DNA from: Rotaria macrura
Lineage: Eukaryota; Rotifera; Eurotatoria; Philodinida; Philodinidae
NCBI GenBank assembly: GCA_900239685.1
Contig: OENT01000445.1
Span: forward strand, 1 to 64,000
Reading direction: 5' to 3'
DNA length: 64,000 nucleotides
Shown here: one piece after another, positions 1 to 13,004 of the stretch
Position numbering within the stretch: the stretch's first letter is position 1
Layout: each line of letters starts with the position of its first letter
Program-made: the position numbers and the translations under genes
Notes under the pieces: generated by a model
What the model saw: the letters and a program-made list of their open reading frames with translations, nothing else
Databases searched by the model: none
What the model was told of the DNA's origin: nothing

Positions 1-3000
1 CTTCATTTAGCGTCTCACTGGAATCTTCGCAACAGTAGCTTGGCATAACATTGGCTACGTTGATTGGGAACCTTGGCTATCAAAGGTAATGTACTTGTTT
101 TAATATTTTTTATTGTTTTTATCTTTTCAGTGACTATTAGATCTTCACACGGATACTTCGAGGTTTTTGTCTTCCCATTGGTAAACTTAATATGTCTCCG
201 CACACATACGGATATATTATGTTCTCAATCAGTCGATGGATCGTTGCCATGATCGGCAATGGCAATACCTGTATTCAATATTTGCGAGATTTATTTATAG
301 CTATTAAAAGCTTTTACCATCCATCAAATACGGGAATATTTCAAGGTGATCTTGTTAGATTTATTTCAAATTTGGCTAGGTATTTTGTTATGCGACTTCG
401 TTTGTACGTATACCCAATGAAGACATATCATATTCATCTTATTGGCATTATATTTTCTAGAGAACGCAAAGATTTATGTTCGTGGGATTTCATTCCGCAT
501 GAATCATGTCGACTAACCGAACGAGATATGATTGACTTTGTTGATTGTATCAAAGAGTATGCTTTCATTTCCATCTTTAATAAAAAGCATGCCACAGAAG
601 CAATTGTTGCTTATCAATATCATCGATAATTCAACCACAATTGCTTATTGGACCGATTGTCGACAGTCTGTTGATCTTGTTATTTTTTAATTCATTAGGT
701 ATTAATCTATTTCTTGGCTAGACTCTTCTCGTCAATTGATAATATGACCGAACCGAACCATATCGTTTCACTTCAATCATCAGTTGTGAGACACGAATAG
801 CACGTTCAATTGTACAACAAACATCTTGCTAATCTCAAGGACAAGTTTATGTATTACCATTGTTGATATCAGTATTACCTGGTATTGATTTGAATGATTC
901 CGATAAGACATTAGCCACTTTGGATTTTTTGGATACAATTTTCATGCTTATTACATGTGTTGATTGTTCATCGGCTGTACAAACTCGAAATGATCTTAGC
1001 GAAGTACGATTCAGATTTCTGTAACAGAAACGAACAATTACATGTGTGGGGTTTGTTATTTTTAGATTGAGAAAAAAAAGTGTGTTTATCAACAAGAAAA
1101 TTTCTTGATTTCATTCATGAATTTCTCAATCGAATATTTCATATGATAAAAATACTGTCAGCGGAAATGTCTGACATCAATGAAGTTACAACAGAAAGTA
1201 ATATCGATTACGGATGTATCGAACTTAAGTTAACATCAATCATGACTAACATTGTACAACACTGCAGTGAAGAAATCTTTCAAGTATGTCTTTCTACAGA
1301 TACGTATCTTAGCAGATTCGAATCCTTCTTTTAAATTTTGCACAAAAGTCATGATTTTGATAGCCTCATTAAGAATTAGTTTCGATTGAGTTTTGCTCAA
1401 TCCATCGTTAGGAGATTTATCCTAAAAGTATAAAATACGAAAGTAGTCGGTGAGAACCGAAATAAACACGATTTGTTGGCAAAGAAACAGTTTATTGGAA
1501 ACTAAGTAATTAGATATAAATTGAATGTCTGTTTCGAAAAAAGTCTTTCGATTCATCCTACAATAATGATAAGTTATCTAGTTGGTATAAAGAATCTAGA
1601 GAAATTTTTTGGTGTAGGGAAAAAACGATTGCCTATTTTGTATTGCATACTCATTGAACAATATATTCTTTTTCTGTTGAATGTTCAGGTGATTCGAGAG
1701 AAGATAACACTATGTCTTACTGGTGCATTTTTATCACCTAAAGTACGAAAACTTATCTCTGGTCTTGCCCGAGCAATGGTTACAGGAAATCCAATCGAAA
1801 CACTCAAATATCTCTTAGGGTCAACATGTCAATCCATTGACAAGATCATTAACAATATGGATAAAGCTGTGTTATTAACTAATCGTGAAGGTGATCTTGA
1901 ATTAACTTGGTTTCTTATTCTTTTCTCAGAACTTGTTAGTGCTCGTGGTGATGCTCTACTCAAATATAAATCAATGATTATCTCTATATTTCACAATTGT
2001 ATTCATATCATGCACAAGGATTCATATGAAGCTATTGCTCAAGCATCATCTCATTTACTTCTATCATTATCCTATGTATATCCTATTGATGATGCTTCGA
2101 TTGGTGATAAGAATAATATTTTACCTATTCGAGTAAGTTGTTCTTGTCTCGATTTGACATTATCAAGCGATTTCATTATTTAGACATGGGGACAATCGGT
2201 TGATTTCGATCGACTTCAAGTACAATATCATATTCCGAATGTAGATGAAATCGATTTTTCTTGTGAATTCATTGAAGCATTCATCTATCCTGAATTAACG
2301 TTATTACATGATAAGATTTTGACAATGTCAAATGATGAACGATTGAGATCGTTCACTATTATTCAACACATAGTCACAGGATGTCTGCACATGGTACCAC
2401 GAATTGATAGTGAGAAAGTATCAGATTTGTAAGTAAATATCATGCAAGAACAAGAAAAAATTCGTTGAACTTCTGTAATTATAGCATGCCATCTATTGTT
2501 TCGACTAGCTACAAAACGCTATTTCAACGTTCTATCTATCCGAAAGAGCCGAGTAAGAAGAATCATCTGTAAAAAAAGTGAATACGAGTGACATATTTAG
2601 AATTTCGTGAAAATCTACGAATGCGTCTTCTTATTGATATTGGCGATTTACTCGGTAGGCATTTGATCAATAAATAAATATAACGAAGAAGAAGAGAGTT
2701 ACCTTAATAATCTAGATTTAATGTTGGAAAACAATTTGGACGATGTTTCATCGATGAAAAAAGCTCTTCAAGTAAATATCGATCATCTGTATTTCTCTAG
2801 CAATGACGTACTATCGAATATATGTTCATTTGTAGATCTATTCATTATCATCGTTTTATCAAGGTGCATCAGAACAATATGCAAATCGTTTGCGCAAAGA
2901 GATTGTATCGAATAGAACATTATTGAAGAATCATCTATATGGCAAACGACAATATCCTCGATTTTTGATAATAAAAAAAATTGAGTTACAGTTCCAAGTA

Positions 3001-6000
3001 AGTTGATTGTAAAAATCCAACAAAGATTTCTAATCTTCTAAATCGATATGTAGTCTACTTGACATAAACAATGTGACATAAATGTCGATATAATTAAGCA
3101 AAAAATTAATTTTCAACTTGAATTAAAAACCAATGTTACACTCTCACATGTTGTAGCAACATTCACCAACATTGCGAAGTTGATTTTCACATTACTTTTG
3201 AGCCGATTTCAAATCTGAAAATTGAAAAAATCTATCTTTCTTACTCACTGAGTTTGATCAATGTGACTTTTATCTAGTTCATATTAGAATTTTTATAGAA
3301 ATTTTATCTTAGAAACTCGCAATGCGTTATCCTAAAACAATGACAGAAATCGACAAAGAAATAATATTTAAATTATTCGATTGGTCCATTCATCGTTACA
3401 GTGAAGTCCGTTATATATAGTTGCTAGTGAATATCCAAATGTTGATATCGTTCTTTCATATGCTAGGTGCGTCGCAGTGCCCAAACCGAGTTATTCACCA
3501 TCTTGAATCGTTATTATTTCGGATTTGAAGTCATTGTGGATCGACTTGTAACACTTCTAAATTCGCCTGGTGAAACCAACCACGATCAAATTAAAGTACA
3601 TTGTTAACAAGTCTCATTATTTCTTTTGGAAATTTTGATCCTCTAGGGTTGTTTGCATATTATTTTCGGTAGTTCTTCATTTTTCTTTCCAACAAAATAC
3701 TCGTGGAAAATGATGAACAAGGTATGGCCAGCTATAGCACGGACGAAACATGCAATCAAGAGTAGCACACAAAAGTTAATTATTGATATCAGTAAACGTA
3801 TTGAAAAAACTTTTTGCACCAAAGACATTATTCAAAATACTAATGAAACAGCTATACGTGCAGCAACTACTCTATGGCGTCGATTAAAATCACATGAGAT
3901 CAAAATATGTGAAGAATACAATCGAGCAAATATTCAATCGTACAATCATCTAATGGAAACACTCAACTCGTTACTCATCGACGAAACATTGTCAGTGCTC
4001 AGTTATTATATTCGATAATGATTTTCTCTTGTTTTCTTATCATCAACTATTTTAGGAATTGGGGACAGCAAAAAATGGTCATGTCATTCTTATGTCTTCT
4101 TTTACAAAAACATCTTCCAATTCCATTATCATGTGTTCGAACATTCGTTCAGATTTTGACTCACGATAATATAGAATTACGAAAGGTTTGCGAAGAAGTT
4201 TCGATTAAAATGTTTAATGATTTGTGTTGATGACTTCTTTTCGTTTCCTTGAAATAGAATAGATATCTATAATTGCTCTGAATTTTGATAATCTCATTTT
4301 CGGTCTTAGTATTTGTCTTAGGACTTGAATAACAAAGACTGCGAATTTTTCTCTTGTTTGACCATTGTTTCTGGAATATCATCGAGATAAAACATTCTTT
4401 TGATTTCACTCCAATATTGAATGTGATCTATCATTACAAGACTATCATTCGTAAGTGTTCTATTGATTTTTTTTAGTATGCCACTCAGGGTATAATGGCA
4501 TTTTGTCGTTTACAAAAACCACCTCGAATCTTTATTGAAAAGACTCTTGAGGAAATTCTACATCATAATGGACAAATATCATTAAAGACTATGAATGGTG
4601 AATATTATCCGGGTGATCGTGACGATAATTTATGGGTAACTATCAATGATTATCGACCACCGAAGACACAAATCGAATGGGAACAAGAATGCTTTCTAGA
4701 CAAATCGTTTCATGGCTATTATACATGGCCAAAAGTGATTAAATATTCAATGAACAAACGAGCGCGTTACACAGAGAACGAGATGCCAGAGCAAGTAGCT
4801 ATCATGTATGATCGTTTTATCGACAAGGCATTTCTTACACAATCGATACAGTTGATGATTTTCAATGAGAACGATGGGAAGATTAATTTCAATCAAACAC
4901 AATTTACCGTGTTCAAGGTAAACAGAGGAAATAATCTTTTTGTGATCATAAAAGACTTATAGAAATGTGAATCATCCATCGTTATGGAACAGGTGATATT
5001 TGAATCTGAATCATATTGTCTCTCTGAAGATATTTTTTTTATCGACTATTCTTATTCTGACGCTAGCTTTAAGATTTAACTGAATGTTGAGAAGTCCACA
5101 TTGAGTGATGCCAATGCGACAAAATAACATAGATTCCTTGTGGAGATGTTCAATCGAATGTGTTCACTCGAAAATCTAATTCAATTTCTCTGAATTAATG
5201 TTTTTGTCCGGATTTTTTATGATGTTAAAAGCATTTTTGACGATGTTTTTGTTCATCAAGGGTCTGTTTCGTAATTTTGGTTTGGCATTTATCGACAATT
5301 TCATGGAACAACTCTACGTACTCGTACGTGAAAACGTGAAAGAGAAACAAGAAGGCAGCCATCGGGTAGCTGCTGAAATTGTTGCTGGCATGATTCGTGG
5401 TTCGAAATATTGGACAGTAGAAATGGTAAGTAAATAGAAATGTTTCAGAGAACAATTTGAATTTTATATTCTTTGAAAATTTATTTCAAATTAGCTTGAT
5501 GAACTTTGGAAAAAACTTACGCCCTTTCTCACTGAAGTTTGTGCCAATCTCAGTACAGAGACATCGTATTATTGGGGTTGTTGTTTTCGGTACAGTATGG
5601 TAAGTCGCTTCGATTTAAATATTTATCGTTCATTTTTTCACTCAATAATTTTTGTATCGAACAGGAAAATGAAGATCCTCGTCGAATGTATCGCCCGATT
5701 GAATTTCTTCGTACATTGATGCACGATCAAACAAAAGTGAATTCACTCACTGAAACAACGCGTTGGTGTCTTATTCAACAATTGCAAATTTTTCAATGGA
5801 GAATTCCATCTGTTTGGTATGCTATTAGTGAACATGCTAAAGATCTTCTCGATCATAATTTCAAAAACGTACGAGATCGAATTGCCAAGTTAGTGATATA
5901 TTTATTGATTTTTTAAATTAAAGAAGAAGACGAATGAATTCTATTATTTTCATAAGTGTATTGTCAATATCGCTCAGCTTCGATATGACATTATTTAGTG

Positions 6001-8088
6001 GACAATCAACTCGTCAAATAAATACCAATCATTTTATTGATGGCATACGACGACGATTGCAAGAAGCTATTGAAATTTGTGAAAGGACTCCTTTGAGTAT
6101 ATGATATAATTTTTTTTCTGTTTGTTTTGATTTAAAACGATTATTTCGTTTCAGTGAATGTTTCCGATCAAGTGGTTAAAATTGATGTCGATAGTCGTAA
6201 GGCATTAAATTTTATTGAAACAGGTACAAATGCAATGATTTATATCACAAAAAAAAACGTGAAGTATTAACTTTGTTTTTTCTTGTGAATAGTAATTCAA
6301 ATCCATGCAAATTTGTTTCATTGATGTCATCAACCAATCAAACATGCAATCGTTCATATTTTACCCTATGTATGTACATTAATTATTTTTCTTTTTGGAT
6401 CTAAAAATACTTTGTTTAGCTATGTGAAATTGAAAGTATCGTGACTAAAGATGAAATGTTGAAAAGTAATTTAACAATGAGTCGAATGAATATCGGCATG
6501 GCTTATTTACATGCACATTTTCTAGAAACGATCATTCAAGAATTGAAAAAAGTACGAATTTAGAAAAGATATACAAGTTGTGAATGTTCTTGTGCATTCT
6601 ATTTATAGGTATGCTCGAGTTCTAAATGGCATGCACGTTATGCAGCTATTGAATTTATTCAAAATATGATCTTTTCCAATCTATTCAATGCTCGTCCGTA
6701 TGCTCAGCAAGTGCATGAACTTGTCTTAGGATGTTTATTTGATGAACAAGTGGAAGTACGAATGATTGCATCAATGACATTATCTGGATTTTATCAATGT
6801 AGTTACATTGCAGTGACTGATGAAGATCTAGTAAGATATACTTTTCTATTTTTATTAATTTTAGAACAAGTTTTTTCGTTTGTTTCTCTGAAAGAAACAT
6901 TTTGATGTCACGAGCAAGACAAACTATTTTACCAAAATCGATGGCAGAAAAGTAACATCGACAAAAAATGTGGTCAAACGCCATGGTGGTTAGTATACAT
7001 GTTGATATAATGTACTATAGAGTTCGTTTCTACGCAAAGCATTTTGCCGAATAAGCCGTGAAAAATTGTTAAGTTGTTTGAAAGCGGAATGTTTTGGATT
7101 AGAGTGTTATGAAACTTTTCTTAAGATCCTCTATGTGAGTTGAATTGGTCATCGTTATTTGAAAAAGCAACTAGATAAGAATATTTCTCTATGCAAAGTC
7201 AGCGGGTGATACTTATTTTTAGATTCGAATTGATTTATTGAGATAAAAGTGTTAAGAAAGTTTGAACCTTAAAGAAAATATTACCCTCAGATTCAGTGGA
7301 AACAATCATATTTGTCTAACGACTTTTTCAGCAGATCAAAAGGAAAATTCTATAACTCTCTAATAGAACAAACTAAATAGGAATATCGACCTACGATTCT
7401 CATTATTCATGAGAGAAGATAAGTTTCTATCGAAAGTTATAAACAGAAGAAAAACATAATCGGCTGATTTATAGCTTGGTGTTGATAATAGGTTCAGCAA
7501 ATAGAAAAAGGCTTGAGAAACATTTCTTTTGCTAACCACGCCTTGATTCTGTAACGATTTGTCTGCATAGTAGAAAAACAAAATCGCACTCATTCTTCTC
7601 GTATTTATAAAAGTGGGAATAACGACGGCAAGATCTTCTCAAACTTCCACGCATAGATCAAAAATTCCCAGAGTTAAAAAACTTAGCAAAACGAGATGTT
7701 TTTGCATGATCTAATCTATCTATAAGCGTTCACTTCAGCATGTACACTAAAAATATTTATGCTTGATCGATTATAATAGGTGTTTTGGGACTCTGTGCAA
7801 TAGTTCAATCGAGTCCATATGATATTCCAGCATATGTACCGAATGCATTGATGCTTCTATGCGAACATTCTTATGATCCTTATCTGATTCAAGTAACTTA
7901 TTTTAATGATACAATAATGAGAAAAAATGATAGGTTTCTTTCTGCGTATTTAGAAATCGATAAAACAATGTTTGTCGGAGTTTCGTCGTACTCACTACGA
8001 TTCATGGCATGAACATCGAGAAAAATTCACTGCCGGTCAACTTGAAATTTTGAATGATGCACTCATTTCGCATAGCTATTATGCTTGA
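1..8088 (+). pseudogene. PSME4: PSME4 / PA200 proteasome activator, 5'-truncated and apparently broken
   Basis: PA200 is a large HEAT-repeat protein that caps the 20S proteasome core in the nucleus. Exon pieces line up in order with the family from NIGYVDWEPW (47-76) to the C-terminal SHSYYA and TGA (8086-8088). Landmarks are SFYHPSN near 310-330, VDCSSAVQ near 960, GYYTWPK near 4713, EIVAGMIRGSKYW near 5370, DEQVEVR near 6742 and SSPYDIPAYVP near 7810. The final YYA matches the family's proteasome-binding tail. Most introns are 45-65 bases, but the one before the SSPYD exon runs from about 6989 to 7780. Two breaks are visible: a one-base frameshift near 618-629, where LSIIQPQL-type sequence continues in another frame past a TAA, and an in-frame TGA at 6322-6324. 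The 5' part lies outside the window. It could instead be a functional gene with sequence errors, but two independent lesions favour a decayed copy. The family call is firm; the pseudogene call is moderate. Confidence 0.72.
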
Positions 8089-10663
8089 AACATTAAGAAA
8101 AGATTATTGAAATCGCCTACCTTTTTTCTTGTTTTTCTGTAAATTTCGAAAGAAATATATTCGTATTTCGTTATCATATATTGGCCTACAAACTCTTCGA
8201 TAAAGCAAAAAATCTATCGAATTTCTTCAGGAGCTCAAAGAGTGTGACCGTATAAGAAGCTGTCGTTTCTTTACATACTTTATAAGAAAAAGGTATGATA
8301 GAAAAATGTTTTGGTAGCATTTTCTTAACAATTTGTTTTAGAACTAGCCATCACGTGTACAACTTCAAAAGAGTTCAAACTTTCCGGCTAAACCTCTTCG
8401 TGTTCTAGTGGATGTGGGTGCGATGCCAAGCCCCACGATTCAAAAACAGCTGTTACAGCTCTCGTATCGTTCGTTCATAGAAGGTAGTTCCAAGACTTGA
8501 ACCAACCCGGCACACTGGCTAGTGTGTGGCAACAGTTAGCTCGACACTTAGGTTTTCTCATTGATTATACATCTTAGGAAGCTGAAAATATCATCAATTG
8601 CATTCGTACAGCTATCTTCAAAGGGAATCTTGTATAGGAGTAGAGAAATATTACTATACCCGTGTGTATGGCTGTGGATGCGTGAGTTAGTCTTCTCTTC
8701 GTTTACATCCATACTCATATCCACACTTACACCATAATCGTCAGTGATATCCAAAAATAATGACAGACAATATATACTGATTTCATTGTAAATAAACTAT
8801 GATTAAATGTTAATGGCATTGCACAACTATAATTATGATTTTACTTATTATTCAAATCTGAGTGAATTATAAGATATTGAGTTGATCATGAAAGCACTAA
8901 AAATTATGTTTCATACTGATCTCTCTGAAACAGAATCTATTTTCACAGTGACGAATTGGGATAAGTATATCCATGGGAAAAAATGTTGAGAAAAACCGTG
9001 GCGTCAATGAAAACATTGCGTTTTCATAAACCACCATGAACTGAATTGAAACCGTGATAGTGTACAACACGATGAGTTTCAATTACACGAATTTGCGGTG
9101 AATATCGTCATTAATGTGATGAATATCTAACACAGTTGATCGAGATTTCATAAACCGTTGTAAACATGGTTGCAAAGGCATTTAGCGTAAAGCGCGATTA
9201 GTTGGGCTTTAAAAAACGGCAGTGAATATGATTACTAAGATGTTATATGACGTGTAGAGAACACAAATACCATGCCAAGCTTAATCACAATCACATTCCA
9301 TCATATTTTCTTTCAGAACAACAGTTTTTGATAAAATTCCATATCTTAAAACCACGGTTTTGGTATGAAAGTGAATATATCAAAAATGTTGTCTTTAAAC
9401 ATTTCGTGTGTTACGTAATTAGGTTGTGCAGGAACGTGTAAGAACAGAATAGATATCAAACCCTACTTTTTATGCAATGTCGAAAGAGAATTTTAACGTA
9501 ACATCGTTGCTGCAAAGTGATTTTTAAGTGATAGAACTTTCAAGTTCATTACAACTCCCCCTAATGGTGACTTACCTGCTCTTTAAGAAGGATCAGTTAG
9601 ACATTGCTAACTTGGATTCAGGTTAACAATGAATATAATTTGGTGCGATGTGGTTTTCAGAAACATTGGATAGCAGCGTTTTTCTGCAGCTTTAAACAAC
9701 CAATTCTTGTGAAAACCCCATTGTAAAACGTTGGGAAAAACCCGCGTCTTAAAAAGATTGCTGGAAGCAAATCGTTTATTCGATTTTCAGAAACTGCATT
9801 TTTTACCGTCTTTCAGATAGGAGAATAATCGGTCTCACTCCGGCGGTCACGAAATAACGTTCCAAACCACGTTTTATCAGGGAAATTATTTCCGTGGATA
9901 CTCTTCTGCTAACATAAAATTTTACCAAATTAATTTATAAAACAAAGAAAAATGAAATGATGTAGTTGAAGTTTTGGGAAGTAAAAATATTGCTGACAAT
10001 CGAAGTACGAAGAGATTCCACAAAAATAAAGTTGATACTAGCATAAATATAAACACAAAGGATCTTTCAGCCTAAAATGAAACAATGTCCCAGACGAATC
10101 ATGACGTAACATCAGATGACTCAGGAACTCAGCTAGAATTTGGAAATCAAGGAAATGTCTCTTTGTGTACTCCATGACTATAGACTGTTGGTTCACACAT
10201 ACAACTTAATCATTCTACACGTTGGATGACCGAAATACGTCACCCTACACCAATGATTTACTTTCTCTGCTTTTAGCATCCCTTGGAATAACTGATCAGC
10301 CAGTTGAATTTCTAAATCATCTCATAAATCGATAAAAACGGTTAAGTCAAAACTATGCCAGTAATGAAGCCATTTACGTGATTCTAGCTATTCAATTATC
10401 AATGTTTTCAATTCAGACAAATAGGTGGGTTTGTCTTAAAGCTGGCTTGAATGACTATTGTCGTTTGAACAGATTATCGAGTTTATTGCAAATAGGATTT
10501 CATTGAAAGTGAGCAAGAAAGAATGATAATAAAATTGATAATGAATATAGTCGTCCGACAACAAATATTCAAGAAATTAGAAAAGAAAAAATTACTTATA
10601 AATTGGATAAGAAGAAAAACTCGAGCACTCATAGTGTTCTTTCATGTCTAGATCACTTCCCAT
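8089..10663. other. Gene-poor spacer
   Basis: No convincing gene is seen. GT-rich tracts occur at about 8409-8422 and 8659-8680, the latter facing a CA-rich tract near 8708-8728. A 30-codon reading frame starting MSQTNHDVTSDDSG near 10085 looks like a possible first exon, but no continuation could be joined to it. Confidence 0.5.
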
Positions 10664-11828
10664 TCAACAGGCATTATCTGTCGCTTGCTGGTTAGGATAA
10701 ATTGGTACTCCAAAGCATGGTTCATCAATAGGATATTGTGAACAAGCAAGTCGTGATGGCCATGCATAGTCGAATTGTTTCATTATAGGTTCACAACCAC
10801 TACGAGCTTCATCACATAAACTTCGACACGGTTGCACAGTCCATGCTCTTGGTAATGTTAAACAAATTGGTGTATAAACACTGCATAAAAAATATTTCAT
10901 AAATTTCGCGCAATTTGTATCGAACAATGGAGAAAATATTGCCAATTCATAGTCAGCTTGTTCTGCTTGAGTGTGTCCAAGTAGGTTAGGAAATGTTGTC
11001 ATATTCCAAGGCATTGTTGCACATGGACTTGATTTACTGATCGGAACGCATTGATCAAATAAATTCCAACTTGATAATTCGTCAATAGCTAAATTGAAAA
11101 ATAAGTCAATATAAGTAAATTTATGATCAGATTCAAACTTTCCTTCTCCCACTTTGCTTCCCAATCTGTGTTGCGTTCCTTAAAAATGTGTGAGGAATCG
11201 AATTTTATTCTATATCTAATGATATTAAAACCGGCAGGAGTCATCAGACAAAAACTGGTGGTTTCTCAAGAAATACTCACATTTCTCTTTATACTCAATA
11301 TGTATAAACCGTATTTCCTGTTCAGATTCGCTTCTGAACCTATGATGAGTCTAAAAATCAATCAATTCAATGGAGGAGTTCATTCTCTATCGAATGGTAC
11401 CATTTTTGATGGGAGTGATCAAGCAAAACATTTCTTCCGGTGTACATCTGATTGTAAGGTATCGGTGACATTGAGGAGTGAGGATTGATGATACTCTCGG
11501 TTTTGAACACCACGAACAAGCCACGAAACAATCAGTAAAAGAGTGTAGCTTATTTAGGTTTGATTTGGATCTTCATTCACATTCACACCCGTACTTAGTG
11601 TACACCCTAAGGGAAATGTATGCTGGATGATTCCTATCAAAATTGGTATCATTCGACATAGCATAAAATTCTGTCTCGGATGGATTGATTTGTAGATTCA
11701 AAACAAGTTCAGAAGCGAATCCGAACAAGAAAAAGTCTAATATACAACTAACTTTACTTACGTAATATATCAGCAGCTTGACTATTGACTAATGTAACCG
11801 ATAATAAAAAGATGAAAACCTTCCACAT
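10664..11828 (-). CDS. Small secreted frizzled-type cysteine-rich domain protein
   Basis: Two exons on the minus strand. Exon 1 (11828-11762) encodes a signal peptide, MWKVFIFLLSVTLVNSQA. Exon 2 (11088-10664) encodes an FZ domain. The donor TTAC|GTAAGT and the acceptor after TTTCAATTTAG agree in phase, giving about 163 residues. FZ hallmarks are PNLLGHTQAEQA, DTNCAKFMKYFLCSVYTPIC, PCRSLC and SGCEPIM, with cysteines spaced as in Wnt-binding CRDs of frizzled, sFRP and collagen XVIII. There is no transmembrane region, netrin domain or Kringle, so the product would be a free secreted CRD. It may act as a Wnt antagonist like sFRPs, or have another lipid-binding role; that is inference. The 673-base intron is unusually long here and contains an inverted duplication. 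A longer reading start upstream at 11164 was rejected because it lacks a signal peptide and reads through the intron acceptor. Confidence 0.8.
11305..11755. repeat. Diverged inverted duplication inside the FZ-gene intron
   Basis: The stretch around 11305-11445 and the reverse complement of about 11615-11755 match along their length. Both contain a variant of GTTCRGATTCGCTTCTGAAC, then GAATCTA/GAGTCTA, then TCGAATGRTACCA-TTTTGAT. Arms are about 140 bases, roughly 70-80 percent identical by eye, with a loop of about 170 bases. It would form a hairpin in the pre-mRNA. It could be an old fold-back transposon or a local inverted duplication. Confidence 0.6.
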
Positions 11829-13004
11829 TATATTATCTGTGTAAGGTGTAATAAGCAATTTGTTCGAAGATGATGGAAGAAACGAGTTTTGGATTGTCTT
11901 TACGCATATCATGTCGATGAAAATATTATAAAGAAGAAAAATGTAAAGACACTTAAGATGTCTTGATTGCAGTCTTTGCAGTAAAATTTGCTCGTTACTA
12001 TTTACAAAATAGGTAAATGATGAAATATCATCGAACACATGTGGCAATGTCAAAAATGTACAGACTAGTGGCAGCACAAGTCTACCAGAGCAACAAGATT
12101 CATGAAGCGTATGTAAGTAAATAAGACGTCGGTCGACTGCGTCCATTATTGAAAAGTGTAATTTTAAAGAACTTCATCAATGTATTATGTATATGGTAAC
12201 CGCTGTTCGATAGAAGAAAACTTGCGTAAGATTCAGAGAACATTCTTGCTATGCTTGTAGTGAATCATCGTCTTGAATTCTTTCATTCATCTTGTTTTGA
12301 AATATAAATCATCATGAAAAATAGTACTGTTGAAAAAGTATTTTGATTGACGTCTTATCGAAAACTTTTCCTAACTATTCGTATTATGAAATATTTCTCC
12401 TGCTGATATTTCTATTTGTCGATTTTTTTCCCTTCATCATTATTTCGATGCATCAATCATTGTCGACAAACGTAAATCAAAGCCTATGCTTCTATATTGT
12501 CGATACGAGTTTTCAAAGGATGTCATTGAATACCGACCACAATATTCCGAAAGTTTACATGAATGAATGTTACTGCACCATATCAATGGATTTAAATATA
12601 GATAGTAGGTTGAATTTGATTAGTCCAATTGGAAAGCGTGACGTCTTTCTGTAACTGACTCTACTGTAGGGGTCGAGTTGTGCGAATACCTTGCGGGTAG
12701 CAGTTCTGTTTGGCATTGTTCTTTGATGATCAAGCGTTCGCACGAAGTTAGACATGGACATGGTGAGAGTTCAGGAATCATTCTTTCCATAATCTGTTAA
12801 TATTTATATTTTTGACATTCTTTATTTCATATTATCGGGATGAACAATATGTCCAAAAACATGTTTGCACTTTTATCAAGTTTTTGGGACCACAACTTAT
12901 ATATTGTTATCGTTTTCAAGAAAAATCGACCTGCCATCTAGATGCAATGGATCTACCGCAAGCTTCATAAATAAAACGAAAAAGAAAATTCTATCGTCTT
13001 TTTT
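11829..13004. other. Spacer without clear gene
   Basis: No reading frame with family resemblance or convincing splice structure was found on either strand between the FZ gene and the amidase relic. Confidence 0.45.
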
